From assembly GCA_900543505.1 (NCBI GenBank), contig UQSB01000042.1, positions 1-20,950 of the forward strand: DNA of 20,950 nt, given 5' to 3'. Positions 1 to 8,410 of this stretch are shown here, piece by piece. Positions within the stretch are counted from its first letter, which is position 1; each line of letters starts with the position of its first letter. A model generated the notes under the pieces. The model was not told the origin of the DNA, searched no databases, and was given only the letters and a program-made list of their open reading frames with translations. The position numbers and the translations under genes are program-made. This DNA is from an uncultured Collinsella sp. (GTDB lineage Bacteria > Actinomycetota > Coriobacteriia > Coriobacteriales > Coriobacteriaceae).

Positions 1-16
1 CATCGGGCGCGTTTTG

Positions 17-697
17 TTATTCAGGCCAGATAAATTGGGTGCGGCCGGCCTCTCCGCCATCGATCAGCAGACTCTGCCCGGTCATAAACCGGTTGGTCAC
101 GCCCACGAAGTAGATCCACTCGGCGATCTCTTGGGCAGTGGCCCAGCGCTTAAGCGGCGTGAGCTCCATAATCTGGTTCCACAGGCGCTCATCTTCCATC
201 ACGCAACGATTGAGCGGCGTGATCACGCCACCCGGGTCCACACTGTTGGCGATGGCCTGCGGCGCCAGGCGGTTTGCAAGGTTCTTGGTGTAGGCGATAA
301 TGCCGCCCTTGCTGGCGGCATAGGCGGGAAACTCCGATCCCGTATGCCCGCTCGCCGACCCCACATTAACCACGGATGTAATGGCCGGCGCCGGCTTGGC
401 GGCAAGCCCCTCCCCCACAAAGGCGTAGCGCTCGGTCACGTTGATGGTGCCGCACAGGTTGGCGGCAATATCGTCAGCCGAGTCCTGCGTACCGGCAACA
501 TTCACGATCACCTGGGGTTCAAGCTCGCCTGGAAACGAGTCCGGCTCGCGGACATCGACGATCAGATGGCGGTAGCGCTCGTGTTCGATCGCCGCCGGCA
601 GCAAATCAAAGCCCACGACCTCGTGGCCCTCGTCCAAAAAACGCTGCACGCACGCGGCTCCGATACCGCCCGAGGCACCCGTGATCAAAACCCGCAT
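17..697 (-). CDS. SDR family NAD(P)-dependent oxidoreductase
   Basis: A 226-residue classical short-chain dehydrogenase/reductase. It shows the Rossmann glycine motif TGASGGIG (residues 6-13), the NVAG variant of the family's NNAG motif (66-69), a serine in NVGSASG (about 114) and the catalytic YAASK (Tyr126, Lys130). A DPGGVITP segment follows, where the family has PGxxxT. Such enzymes reduce carbonyls or oxidise hydroxyls with NAD(P)(H) in the cytoplasm; the substrate cannot be read from the sequence. Its start is fixed by AAGGAG, which overlaps the stop of the upstream transporter gene; only 9 bases separate the two, so they are co-transcribed and probably translationally coupled. A role linked to the transported compound is possible but only inferred. 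Length is slightly below the usual 240-260. Confidence 0.9.
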   Translation of the reverse strand: MRVLITGASGGIGAACVQRFLDEGHEVVGFDLLPAAIEHERYRHLIVDVREPDSFPGELEPQVIVNVAGTQDSADDIAANLCGTINVTERYAFVGEGLAAKPAPAITSVVNVGSASGHTGSEFPAYAASKGGIIAYTKNLANRLAPQAIANSVDPGGVITPLNRCVMEDERLWNQIMELTPLKRWATAQEIAEWIYFVGVTNRFMTGQSLLIDGGEAGRTQFIWPE

Positions 698-706
698 ACT
701 TGCTCC

Positions 707-1429
707 TTAGGCGGTTGCGTGACGCTCGAGGTACTCGGCGCCCACATTCTCGCGCTCCCAGCCACGCACGACCTTGTAGCCCACGGGGCTCAGGAAGACC
801 TCGCACAGCAGCTCGGCGACGGCGCCAGTCAGCGAGCACATAAGAACCTGCACCCAGGTCCAGCCAAAGAACGTGTGGCTCACCACAATGGCAAAGACCA
901 GGTTGTCGATAAACTGGCCAACGCCTGTAGACACATAGGAGCGGAAGGCAAAGCTCGCAAAGTTATTCTTTTTGAGCATACGGCCGAGCGACTGGTTGAG
1001 CGTGGAGTTGACCACGGCAGAAACGAGCATGGCGAGCGAAGATCCAAACACCACGTACCAGGTGCCGCCGATGGTGGCGTTAAGGGCAGTGTTGACCTCG
1101 ATCATGCCCGTGTCGTAGTAAGCACCCCACATGCCCGGCGTGAGCGAGCACAGCCAAAAGCACAGGCTTACGGCCAGGTTGACCGCCAGCGCGAGGATAG
1201 AGATTTTGATGGATGCCTTGGCGCCAAAACGCTTGCAGATCATGTCCTGGCACAAAAACGAGACCCAGCTCACCACAAAGCCGCAATCGAGTGCCAGATA
1301 TGGCAGGCTGATAAGCTCTTTGTTGGCCAGCAGGTTCATCATGATAACGCTCACGATAAACAGCGAAACCGTTGCCGCGGGAATGCTCCGCAACAGGACC
1401 TTGTAGTCCTCCATGACCTTCTTGATCAT
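707..1429 (-). CDS. VUT family (YhhQ-type) queuosine precursor transporter
   Basis: A 240-residue integral membrane protein with about six hydrophobic segments, resembling the VUT/YhhQ family (COG1738), whose E. coli member imports queuosine precursors such as preQ0 and preQ1. Family-like features are the early membrane segment ending in MMNLLANKEL, the FGAKASIKIS loop, and the conserved late segment with polar residues (STGVGQFIDNLVFAIV, about residues 166-181), which matches the family's 'QxxD' region. The start is supported by AAAGGAG about 7 bases upstream. It is the first gene of an operon with the SDR gene, behind a good promoter at 1515-1543 and a structured leader of roughly 80 bases. 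Substrate is assigned from the family only; no queuosine biosynthesis gene lies in the window. Confidence 0.82.
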   Translation of the reverse strand: MIKKVMEDYKVLLRSIPAATVSLFIVSVIMMNLLANKELISLPYLALDCGFVVSWVSFLCQDMICKRFGAKASIKISILALAVNLAVSLCFWLCSLTPGMWGAYYDTGMIEVNTALNATIGGTWYVVFGSSLAMLVSAVVNSTLNQSLGRMLKKNNFASFAFRSYVSTGVGQFIDNLVFAIVVSHTFFGWTWVQVLMCSLTGAVAELLCEVFLSPVGYKVVRGWERENVGAEYLERHATA

Positions 1430-1456
1430 TATGTACTCCTTTGGTTTTAGGTTTAA

Positions 1457-1485
1457 CGAGCAGGATATCGGACCCGAACTGCTCG
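1457..1485 (-). promoter_or_regulatory. Leader hairpin upstream of the VUT gene
   Basis: A perfect 7-bp stem CGAGCAG/CTGCTCG closes a 15-base loop within the 5' leader. It is followed by an A-rich single-stranded stretch that runs into the AAAGGAG ribosome binding site. A second weak stem (GTCGCC/GGCGGC) lies just upstream. The layout (hairpin, A-rich tail, sequestered ribosome site) resembles preQ1 riboswitches in outline, but the conserved preQ1-I loop bases are not there, so no class is assigned. Confidence 0.3.
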
Positions 1486-1514
1486 GCCGCCACGGTCTTG
1501 AGGCGACGGTGGGT

Positions 1515-1543
1515 ATGATAGCCGCTCACACGGCATCAGGCAA
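1515..1543 (-). promoter_or_regulatory. Sigma-A type promoter of the VUT-SDR operon
   Basis: On the minus strand TTGCCT (1538-1543) and TATCAT (1515-1520) are separated by exactly 17 bases. Transcription would start near 1508, leaving a leader of about 80 bases before the transporter start at 1429. Confidence 0.55.
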
Positions 1544-1579
1544 GCAAACGGCGCGGCAGCCCCGCAGGACCACCGCGCC
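1541..1579 (-). terminator. Probable terminator after prfC
   Basis: Minus-strand GGCGCGG (1573-1579) pairs with CCGCGCC (1550-1556), followed by GTTTGCTTG. The stem is strong but the T-tract is interrupted, so termination may be imperfect. It also overlaps the -35 region of the VUT promoter. Confidence 0.4.
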
Positions 1580-1585
1580 GGCGCA

Positions 1586-3199
<1,614 letters not shown>

Positions 3200-3246
3200 G
3201 CGGATCCTTTCTTGCATTGAGTGCATTACGTCGTTGTAACCGCACT

Positions 3247-3252
3247 ATTGTA
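3247..3252 (-). promoter_or_regulatory. Probable -10 element of prfC
   Basis: Minus-strand TACAAT matches the -10 consensus in five of six positions and gives a start near 3240, a leader of about 40 bases. I see no convincing -35. Confidence 0.4.
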
Positions 3253-3337
3253 GCCGCGAAATCCCGCCATAGGGCACCTATCAGGACAAATTCATTAGCC
3301 GAGCTCGCTGTGCACCGGGCCGCTGCCTCAAAGACTG

Positions 3338-3552
3338 TCTCGATCTGTAACAGCAAGACGGGTTTTGAGCCCCTACCTGTTACAGATCGAGACAAACTGG
3401 CAGGCCCGCCGGCACAATCTCAATCTGTAACATCTAGCCGCCCAAATCGACTCTTACTGTTACAGATTGAGACAAATAAGCAGGCGGGCAAATAAGATCT
3501 CGATCTGTAACAGCAGGCGACCCAAAACGGACCTAGGTGTTACAGATTGAGA
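3338..3552. repeat. Array of six alternating 15-bp repeats with 40-bp period
   Basis: Six copies of a 15-mer, TCTCGATCTGTAACA or its reverse complement, start at 3338, 3378, 3418, 3458, 3498 and 3538: exactly every 40 bases, alternating in orientation, with 25-base spacers throughout. They thus form three tandem palindromes (3338-3392, 3418-3472, 3498-3552). The first is extended to 18-bp arms (3336-3353/3377-3394). The pair 3418-3432/3458-3472 has changed G to A in both arms, keeping perfect complementarity. The three intra-palindrome spacers share a centred CxCAAAxC motif (inverted in the first), and the two others share CAAA...GCAGGC. The array lies in the divergent gap between prfC and the GntR operon. 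No coding sequence is visible in this 452-base gap. Confidence 0.9.
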
Positions 3553-3600
3553 TTGTTTTGGGGCAAGCGCGGCACTGGCGGACTATTCCACATTTAGCTC

Positions 3601-3651
3601 TTGCGTAACTGTGCATAGTGTATATATACTGTGCTTACCGGTTATATACAC
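3601..3651 (+). promoter_or_regulatory. Promoter and candidate operator of the GntR-ABC operon
   Basis: TTGCGT (3601-3606) and TATACT (3625-3630) are 18 bases apart, giving a promoter about 45 bases before the GTG start. The -10 lies inside an imperfect 22-base palindrome (3613-3634, core AGTGTATATATACT). A wider pair GTGTATATA (3618-3626) / TATATACAC (3643-3651) also flanks the start region. YtrA-type GntR repressors usually bind such AT-rich inverted repeats in their own promoter, so autorepression is inferred. Confidence 0.5.
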
Positions 3652-3678
3652 GTGTAGCCCATCAGCTAAGGAGCCGCT

Positions 3679-4059
3679 GTGGACATCATCCTATCCAATT
3701 CGAGCGACAAGCCCATCTACGAGCAAATAGCCTCGCAAGTCAAAGCTCAGATCCTTTCGGGCACGCTCGCGGCGGGAGCCAAACTCCCCAGTATCCGTGC
3801 ACTCGCGAGCGATCTTGGCGTGAGTGTCATCACCACCAAGCGCGCCTACGCCGACCTGGAGCAACTCGGCTTCATCTGCACCGTGCAGGGCAAGGGCTGT
3901 TTTGTCGCCGAGGGCAACCAGGAGCTCTTGCGCGAAAACCAGCTCTGCCATATCGAAGAACTGCTTGCGAAAGCGGCGAGCCAAGCCGAAGCCCTGGGCG
4001 TTACGCGCGACAAACTGCACGAGATGCTCGACCTGGTAGCCCCCGAAACCATGCAGTAG
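3679..4059 (+). CDS. GntR family (YtrA-type) transcriptional regulator
   Basis: A 126-residue protein made almost entirely of a GntR winged helix-turn-helix (residues about 9-78: PIYEQIASQVKAQILSG, then LPSIRALASDLGVS, then TTKRAYADLEQLGF and the wing ending GKGCFV). A short helical tail of about 45 residues follows. The absence of a large effector domain places it in the YtrA subfamily, whose members repress their own ABC transporter operons. The start is GTG, chosen because AAGGAG sits 5 bases upstream. It is first in an operon with an ABC ATPase (23-base gap) and a permease. An operator-like palindrome overlaps its promoter. The inducer is unknown; in relatives cell-envelope stress or antibiotics act as signals. 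Confidence 0.92.
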   Translation: MDIILSNSSDKPIYEQIASQVKAQILSGTLAAGAKLPSIRALASDLGVSVITTKRAYADLEQLGFICTVQGKGCFVAEGNQELLRENQLCHIEELLAKAASQAEALGVTRDKLHEMLDLVAPETMQ

Positions 4060-4082
4060 CCATCTGCAAGAAAGGCTATACC

Positions 4083-4964
4083 ATGCAAAACCTTTTAGAA
4101 CTCAAAGGCATCTCACGCCGTGTGAGCGACCGTTTTTCGTTGCGAGTGGTCACACTCGCCGTGGAGCCCGGCCAGATCGTTGGCTTTGTGGGCGCAAATG
4201 GCGCCGGCAAGACGACGACCATTCGCGCCGCGCTTGGGCTTATAAAGCTCGATGCCGGCGAGGTGCATCTGCTTGGACAGCGCTGCGACGCCAACGCGCC
4301 CGACGAGACGCGGCGCCACCTGCGCTCCCGCATCGGGCTTGTCCTGGACACGTGTCCCTTCCCCTCCACGCTCAAGGTGGGCCAGGTCGAGAGGCTCGTA
4401 GGCCCGGCATACCCCACGTGGAGCTGCGAAACGTTCGCCGGATTCATCGACCGATTTGGCCTCGATCCCAAGACGAAGGTCAAGGACCTCTCCCGCGGCA
4501 TGGGCATGAAGCTGCAGCTCGCCTGTGCGCTCAGTCACAATGCTAAGCTGCTCGTTTTGGACGAAGCCACCGCGGGCCTCGATCCCATGGCGCGCGAGGA
4601 ACTGCTCGACGAGTTGCTCGCCTTTGTCGCCGACGGCCAGCACAGCGTGCTGCTCTCAAGCCACATTACATCCGACCTCGATCGCACTGCCGACCGCGTC
4701 ATCTGCATCGATAACGGCTCGATTGTGTTTGACCTGCCGCGCGAGGACATTACCGACCGAGCCGGCATCGCCCACTGCACCCAAGCACAGGCGTCCGAGC
4801 TCATGGCTTGCGTCGAAGGCGCCCGTGCCGCCCACCACGCCTATAGCGTGGACGTGCTCGTGCCCAACCGTCGCGAGGCGCTCGAGGCCTTCCCCGAGAT
4901 TCCCTGCGATCGGGCAACCATTGATGACTATCTTCGCCTCATACTGAAAGGGGCTTCGAAATGA
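4083..4964 (+). CDS. ABC transporter ATP-binding protein (YtrB/EcsA-like)
   Basis: A 293-residue ABC ATPase. Visible motifs: Walker A GANGAGKTT (37-45), signature LSRGM (136-140, a variant of LSGGQ common in exporters of this type), Walker B LLVLDE (156-161), D-loop after AGLDP, and the switch histidine of LSSHIT (His194). The remaining ~90 residues are a family-typical C-terminal extension. The ATG follows AGAAAGG; the same frame is open further upstream, but that part overlaps the GntR gene and has no ribosome site. It overlaps the permease gene by four bases (ATGA), so the two are translationally coupled and should assemble as a small two-component exporter or stress complex. Substrate cannot be deduced. 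Confidence 0.93.
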   Translation: MQNLLELKGISRRVSDRFSLRVVTLAVEPGQIVGFVGANGAGKTTTIRAALGLIKLDAGEVHLLGQRCDANAPDETRRHLRSRIGLVLDTCPFPSTLKVGQVERLVGPAYPTWSCETFAGFIDRFGLDPKTKVKDLSRGMGMKLQLACALSHNAKLLVLDEATAGLDPMAREELLDELLAFVADGQHSVLLSSHITSDLDRTADRVICIDNGSIVFDLPREDITDRAGIAHCTQAQASELMACVEGARAAHHAYSVDVLVPNRREALEAFPEIPCDRATIDDYLRLILKGASK

Positions 4965-5659
4965 AACGAGCCTTTATGTCCGAGCTCGCCATCGTTCGCA
5001 CGCTTGTCCCGAGCATTGCGGGCGTCGGCTTGTTCATCTTCGTCGTGCTGACCCTCGCCAACGCATCGGATGGCGATTCCGGTATAAGCGCCGGTGCCGG
5101 CGCCGTCAGTGCCATGTCGCCCATCACGGTCATGAGTTCGCTGGCCGGCTTCGACAATCAAAATGGCTGGGAGCGTTATCGGGCGACGCTGCCCTTCTCG
5201 CGCAAAGACATTATTTGTGCCCGCTACCTGTGCATCGTTGTCTTCTCGGCCATCATGGCCTGCGCCGCCGTGCTTTTGAACATCATCGTCCTTCCGCTCT
5301 TCAACAGTGCGGGCGTGACCTCGACAGGACAAACCGTCTTTGAGATCGCAATCGCCTCAGCAGCCTCGATGCTCATCTCACTCATGATGGTATTTCTGGC
5401 GCAGCCGCTGTTCTTTCGCTTTGGACACATGGAGGCGCTGCGCCTTTCCGTCGGCCTGTTTGCCCTGCTCGGATGCCTTGCCATGGCCGCACTGAGCTCC
5501 TCCAACCCCATCAGCAACTGGCTCATGTCGATTGCCGGGGCGAACCCCGATCCTGCCGTCCTCGGCTGTCTGTGCGCAGGAATTGCCGCGCTGGCCCTCG
5601 TGCTATGTGCACTGAGCTGCGCCGTCAGCACCAAGGTTTATCGAGTACGCGATCTGTAA
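4961..5659 (+). CDS. ABC-2 type transporter permease
   Basis: A 232-residue membrane protein with about six hydrophobic segments (near residues 15-35, 50-65, 88-110, 127-150, 158-178 and 202-224), similar in plan to the ABC2_membrane_5 permeases found beside YtrA-type regulators. The segment NGWERYRATLPFSRKDIICARY (about 68-89) is the typical cytoplasmic loop of these proteins, with the 'lPvsRkdiv.aRYl' pattern. It is the membrane partner of the preceding ATPase, whose stop overlaps its ATG by four bases. It is the last gene of the operon; the next gene is convergent, and I see no clear terminator in the 88-base gap. Substrate unknown. Confidence 0.88.
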   Translation: MKRAFMSELAIVRTLVPSIAGVGLFIFVVLTLANASDGDSGISAGAGAVSAMSPITVMSSLAGFDNQNGWERYRATLPFSRKDIICARYLCIVVFSAIMACAAVLLNIIVLPLFNSAGVTSTGQTVFEIAIASAASMLISLMMVFLAQPLFFRFGHMEALRLSVGLFALLGCLAMAALSSSNPISNWLMSIAGANPDPAVLGCLCAGIAALALVLCALSCAVSTKVYRVRDL

Positions 5660-5747
5660 GCATGCGAGTCTCGATCCACGAAGGGAGTGATCGCCCCCTC
5701 CCCGCAAATCCGTGGCAAACGGCATGTCCCCGGCGTGCGCTACCGTG

Positions 5748-7049
5748 CTACTTGCGCAGCGGCTTGGGCAGCGGAATGCCTGCCGCAATGACGGCGGCGA
5801 TAATCATGCAGACGATACCCTTGAGCGGGAAGCACATAAGCAGCAGGCCCACGACCATGACGGGCTGACGCATAACGGCGCCCATCGTCGAGGCGGTGCA
5901 GACGGCGACGCAAAAGACCGGATAGGCGCCGGTAAGGATAGCGAAGCCGTAGCCCAGGCTCACGCCCGAAAAGATAACCGGGAAGAAGTGACCGCCGTGC
6001 CAGCCCAGGTTGATGAGGGCGGGCGTCAGCATGGCCTTGACCAGACCAGTCGCGATAAGCACGCCGGCGGGAATGGTCAGGTAGGTTTCCATGAGCACGT
6101 CGGCCTGGGTCTCGCCGGCAAACATGGTGTAGGGCAGGACCGTGCCGCAGATGGCGAGCGCCAGACCAGCTAGCATGGCCTTGACGACAGGGCGCTCCCC
6201 TATGGCATGGGACAGTGCCTCGCTTGCATGCTCAGAGACAAAGTACAGCCAGCCGCATACGGTGCCGACCAACGCCAGCGGAATGAGCCAGACAAGTTCC
6301 AGGTTGCCCACCTGAGCGGACTCGAACCTGGGCATGCCCATGCCGCCGCCCATAAGCTGGCCGAGCAGCAGGTAGGTACCCAGACCGCCGGCAATCGCAA
6401 TGCCGTAGACCACGGTCTTTTGCGCCTTGGGAAGCTTGATCGTGATCTCATCGGACGCGGACTCATCGTCATTAGCGCCCTGGCCGTCGGCGCTACCGGC
6501 GAGCGGCGCCACAAAGCCAAACACGGGCGCGGTGAAGAGCGCCGTCAGGGCAGCCTGAGTACCCAGCAGCGTGAGCTGCCTAAACTCGGCGCCAAAGCGA
6601 CGCATGCGGTCGCCGACCCAGCTGCACAGACCTGCGATAACGCCGGTCAGGCCGGCCTCCGGTCCAATACTTCCACCAAACAGCAGCGGCAGCAATGCCG
6701 CGAGCGAAAGCTTGCCCAAGTTGTCGTACGGGTAGCGGCCGTCTTGCTTAACCTTAGCCATCACTTGGTTGAGGTCATCGGTCTTGGTGCCCGTAAGCTT
6801 TTCGTACAGACCGATCAGCAGGCCGCCCAGCAGGCAGACGAAAAACGGGTACGGCAAAAAGCCGAACGGGCCGCTGGCAAGCTCGGGCGAAGCGACGCCC
6901 AGCATATGCGGGATCTCGGTCCATAGATAGTCGATACCGTGCTCCATCGCAAAAAAGAACAGCCAGACCGCGGCGCCTGCAAACGCACCGGTCACGGCAA
7001 CGCTCACTAAAAACAACGCACGATTTTTGGGTTTTGCAAGGTTATCCAT
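5748..7049 (-). CDS. ClC-type chloride channel family protein lacking the gating glutamate
   Basis: A 433-residue polytopic membrane protein of the ClC family (Cl-/H+ antiporters and channels). Family landmarks are GGSIGPEAGL (125-134), the counterpart of the GREGP selectivity motif; TALFTAPVFGFVAPL (169-183); and GWHGGHFFPVIF (349-360), the counterpart of GGxFxPxL. The residue at the gating-glutamate position (E. coli Glu148) is Ile128, so proton-coupled exchange is unlikely and a channel or other anion transport is more probable. An acidic, small-residue loop (about 185-203) splits the two halves. Length matches the ~420-450 family size without CBS domains. GGGAGG precedes the ATG. It lies 126 bases downstream of the LOG gene on the same strand, probably with its own promoter. 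Confidence 0.87.
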   Translation of the reverse strand: MDNLAKPKNRALFLVSVAVTGAFAGAAVWLFFFAMEHGIDYLWTEIPHMLGVASPELASGPFGFLPYPFFVCLLGGLLIGLYEKLTGTKTDDLNQVMAKVKQDGRYPYDNLGKLSLAALLPLLFGGSIGPEAGLTGVIAGLCSWVGDRMRRFGAEFRQLTLLGTQAALTALFTAPVFGFVAPLAGSADGQGANDDESASDEITIKLPKAQKTVVYGIAIAGGLGTYLLLGQLMGGGMGMPRFESAQVGNLELVWLIPLALVGTVCGWLYFVSEHASEALSHAIGERPVVKAMLAGLALAICGTVLPYTMFAGETQADVLMETYLTIPAGVLIATGLVKAMLTPALINLGWHGGHFFPVIFSGVSLGYGFAILTGAYPVFCVAVCTASTMGAVMRQPVMVVGLLLMCFPLKGIVCMIIAAVIAAGIPLPKPLRK

Positions 7050-7136
7050 CGGGGCCTCCCGTGGTCAAAATCGACAAGGATACGTTTTATTGTAAGACGG
7101 ACACAGCGCGGACGTGCCGACCATCCACGCCGCGAA

Positions 7137-7154
7137 CGGCGCCATTGGGCGCCG
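7137..7154. other. GC-rich hairpin between the LOG and ClC genes
   Basis: A perfect 7-bp stem CGGCGCC/GGCGCCG with a 4-base loop, just after the LOG stop codon. It could attenuate or terminate transcription, but no T-tract follows on either strand. Confidence 0.3.
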
Positions 7155-7175
7155 CACGTGCGATAGGCCTACGGC

Positions 7176-7709
7176 TTAGCTGCCGATAATCGATGCGATC
7201 TCGTGCAGGTCCTCGACAAAGTAAATGCCTTGCTGGCGCCTCGGGCTCGAAAGCCCCTTATCAATCATGTGCTCGAGCAGCGCCTTGAGGTCGTTGTAGT
7301 AACCGTTCAGGTTGTACAGAATGCACGGCGTGCTCAGATGCCCCAACGATACAGCCGACATGACCTCGGCGATCTCCTCGAGTGTGCCCGTGCCGCCCGG
7401 AAAGGCGATAAACGCATCGCCGAGCTCGATCATCTTGGCCTTGCGCTCGGCCATGTCGCTCGTCACGATAAGGTCATCGATACCGTCGTGCTGATACTCC
7501 GCCTCGATAAAAAAGCTTGGCTCCACGCCGGTCACGTGTCCACCGGCATCGAGCACGCTATCGGCAAGCGCGCCCATCAGCCCCGACTTGGATCCGCCGT
7601 ATACCAGCGCGTGGCCGTTGGAGCCAATCCATGCGCCGAGCTGGCACACCGCAGGCAGAAACGCCGGGTCGTTACCGATGCTGGCGCCCAGATACACGGT
7701 GATATTCAT
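7176..7709 (-). CDS. LOG family protein (TIGR00730), probable nucleoside 5'-monophosphate phosphoribohydrolase
   Basis: A 177-residue Rossmann-fold protein of the LOG/TIGR00730 family. It shows YGGSKSGLMG (37-46), the MAERKAKM motif (86-93, with the conserved arginine and lysine) and the nucleotide-binding PGGTGTLEE (104-112), which together define the PGGxGTxxE family. Characterised members hydrolyse AMP or cytokinin riboside monophosphates to a free base and ribose 5-phosphate; in bacteria the physiological role is mostly unclear. Length is typical. GAGGGGG lies about 7 bases before the ATG. Its neighbours on the same strand (potassium channel upstream with a 36-base gap, ClC downstream) show no obvious pathway link. 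Confidence 0.92.
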   Translation of the reverse strand: MNITVYLGASIGNDPAFLPAVCQLGAWIGSNGHALVYGGSKSGLMGALADSVLDAGGHVTGVEPSFFIEAEYQHDGIDDLIVTSDMAERKAKMIELGDAFIAFPGGTGTLEEIAEVMSAVSLGHLSTPCILYNLNGYYNDLKALLEHMIDKGLSSPRRQQGIYFVEDLHEIASIIGS

Positions 7710-7745
7710 ATTCGGTCCCCCTCGTCGTGACGCGCGGCGCCCGTT

Positions 7746-8171
7746 CTAGCGTTGGCGTCGGCGATATTCGCGCACGCGGCGTGACAAGTCGGCGAGCTCA
7801 TCGCGGTCGAGCTCTTCCAGGTGCTCAAGATCGTCCATAAAGCGCGCCATGGTGTCCTTTTGACGCATCTTGATGAGCGTATTGCAGTAATTCACCGCCA
7901 CGCCCGTGAGCATGGCGATGTAGAAGATGCTGATGACGCTCAAAACGACGGTGATAGCGCGGGCGACCGGCGTTTCGGCCGGGATATCGCCAAAGCCGAT
8001 CGTCGATACGGTCTCAAAGCTAAACCAGAGGCCATCGCCAAACGTAAGGGTCGCAGGGTCGGACAGCCAGACGGCCGTCGAGCACAGCAGGTAGAAGATA
8101 AGGAACAGGCCGGTGATGCGCGCAAAGCCAGCCTGGCGCAACACGTCGGCAAGCGTCCTCAACTTGTTCAT
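7746..8171 (-). CDS. Two-helix potassium channel protein (KcsA-type)
   Basis: A 141-residue protein: a first membrane helix (about 19-36), a pore helix ending in the selectivity filter TIGFGD (57-62, a variant of TVGYGD), a second helix (about 70-93), and a charged, helical cytoplasmic tail rich in Asp, Glu and Arg (100-141). This is the minimal 2-TM ion-channel plan, acting as a tetramer in the membrane. The usual RCK regulatory domain is absent. I chose the ATG at 8171, preceded by AAAAGGGG; the frame is open further upstream to 8291, but that stretch runs through a REP-like palindrome and is unlikely to be coding. Ion specificity is inferred from the filter only. Confidence 0.88.
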   Translation of the reverse strand: MNKLRTLADVLRQAGFARITGLFLIFYLLCSTAVWLSDPATLTFGDGLWFSFETVSTIGFGDIPAETPVARAITVVLSVISIFYIAMLTGVAVNYCNTLIKMRQKDTMARFMDDLEHLEELDRDELADLSRRVREYRRRQR

Positions 8172-8225
8172 CGCGACCCCTTTTCCCAGACGCCCCATCA
8201 CGTTGCTCGGTATTGTCGCACATCC

Positions 8226-8280
8226 GGCACTTGGGGACGTTCCTTTTGTGTCAAACAGATTGGGAACGTCCCTAAGTGCC
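8226..8280. repeat. REP-like palindrome, GGGGACGTTC family (long form)
   Basis: An 18-bp inverted repeat (8226-8243 against 8263-8280, one G/T pair) with a loop of about 19 bases; each arm carries GGCACTT plus the core GGGACGTTCC. It lies upstream of the potassium channel gene. The core resembles short palindromes that accompany RAYT (REP-associated) transposases; none is encoded in the window. Confidence 0.75.
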
Positions 8281-8308
8281 AACTCCGGCAAAGAGTGTCC
8301 CCAGCGAC

Positions 8309-8337
8309 TAGTCGTTTAAGAACGTCCCCAATGACTA
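8309..8337 (-). repeat. REP-like palindrome, GGGGACGTTC family (short form)
   Basis: A 29-base unit, TAGTCATT - GGGGACGTTCTTA - AACGACTA on the minus strand, with 8-bp arms (one G/T pair). It is nearly identical to the unit at 17343-17371 on the other strand and shares its core with 8226-8280. Confidence 0.75.
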
Positions 8338-8383
8338 CCCATCTGCCGGGTGTTAGGGTGGCTGAGCTGGTATCCTTATGCGG

Positions 8384-8405
8384 TATTATCTCGACTCGAT
8401 AGGAT
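8384..8405 (+). promoter_or_regulatory. -10 element and ribosome site of the first sensor kinase
   Basis: TATTAT (8384-8389) is a good -10 but no clear -35 is visible. AGGA (8401-8404) follows and sits about 6 bases before GTG 8411. Because this -10 lies after the in-frame ATG at 8378, that ATG would be outside the transcript, which favours the GTG start. Confidence 0.4.
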
Positions 8406-8410
8406 TGCCT

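Noticed and set aside
14..1450. Long open frame on the plus strand opposite the SDR and VUT genes
   Set aside because: It is antisense to two genes with clear motifs and ribosome sites, its translation is rich in His, Arg and Gly without any motif, and it spans the junction of both genes. This is typical of GC-rich shadows.
1457..1485. preQ1 riboswitch call
   Set aside because: The general outline fits but the conserved loop and tail bases of known classes could not be matched, so it is reported only as a structured leader.
3338..3552. CRISPR array
   Set aside because: The period is regular, but the 15-bp repeats alternate in orientation, are too short, and no cas gene is present.
3618..4082. 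N-terminal extension of the ABC ATPase gene
   Set aside because: The frame is open from the promoter on, but it overlaps the GntR gene in another frame and has no ribosome site; the ATG at 4083 has one and starts directly with the ABC domain.
8172..8291. Forty-residue N-terminal extension of the potassium channel
   Set aside because: It would be encoded by a REP-like palindrome, while AAAAGGGG lies just before the ATG at 8171.
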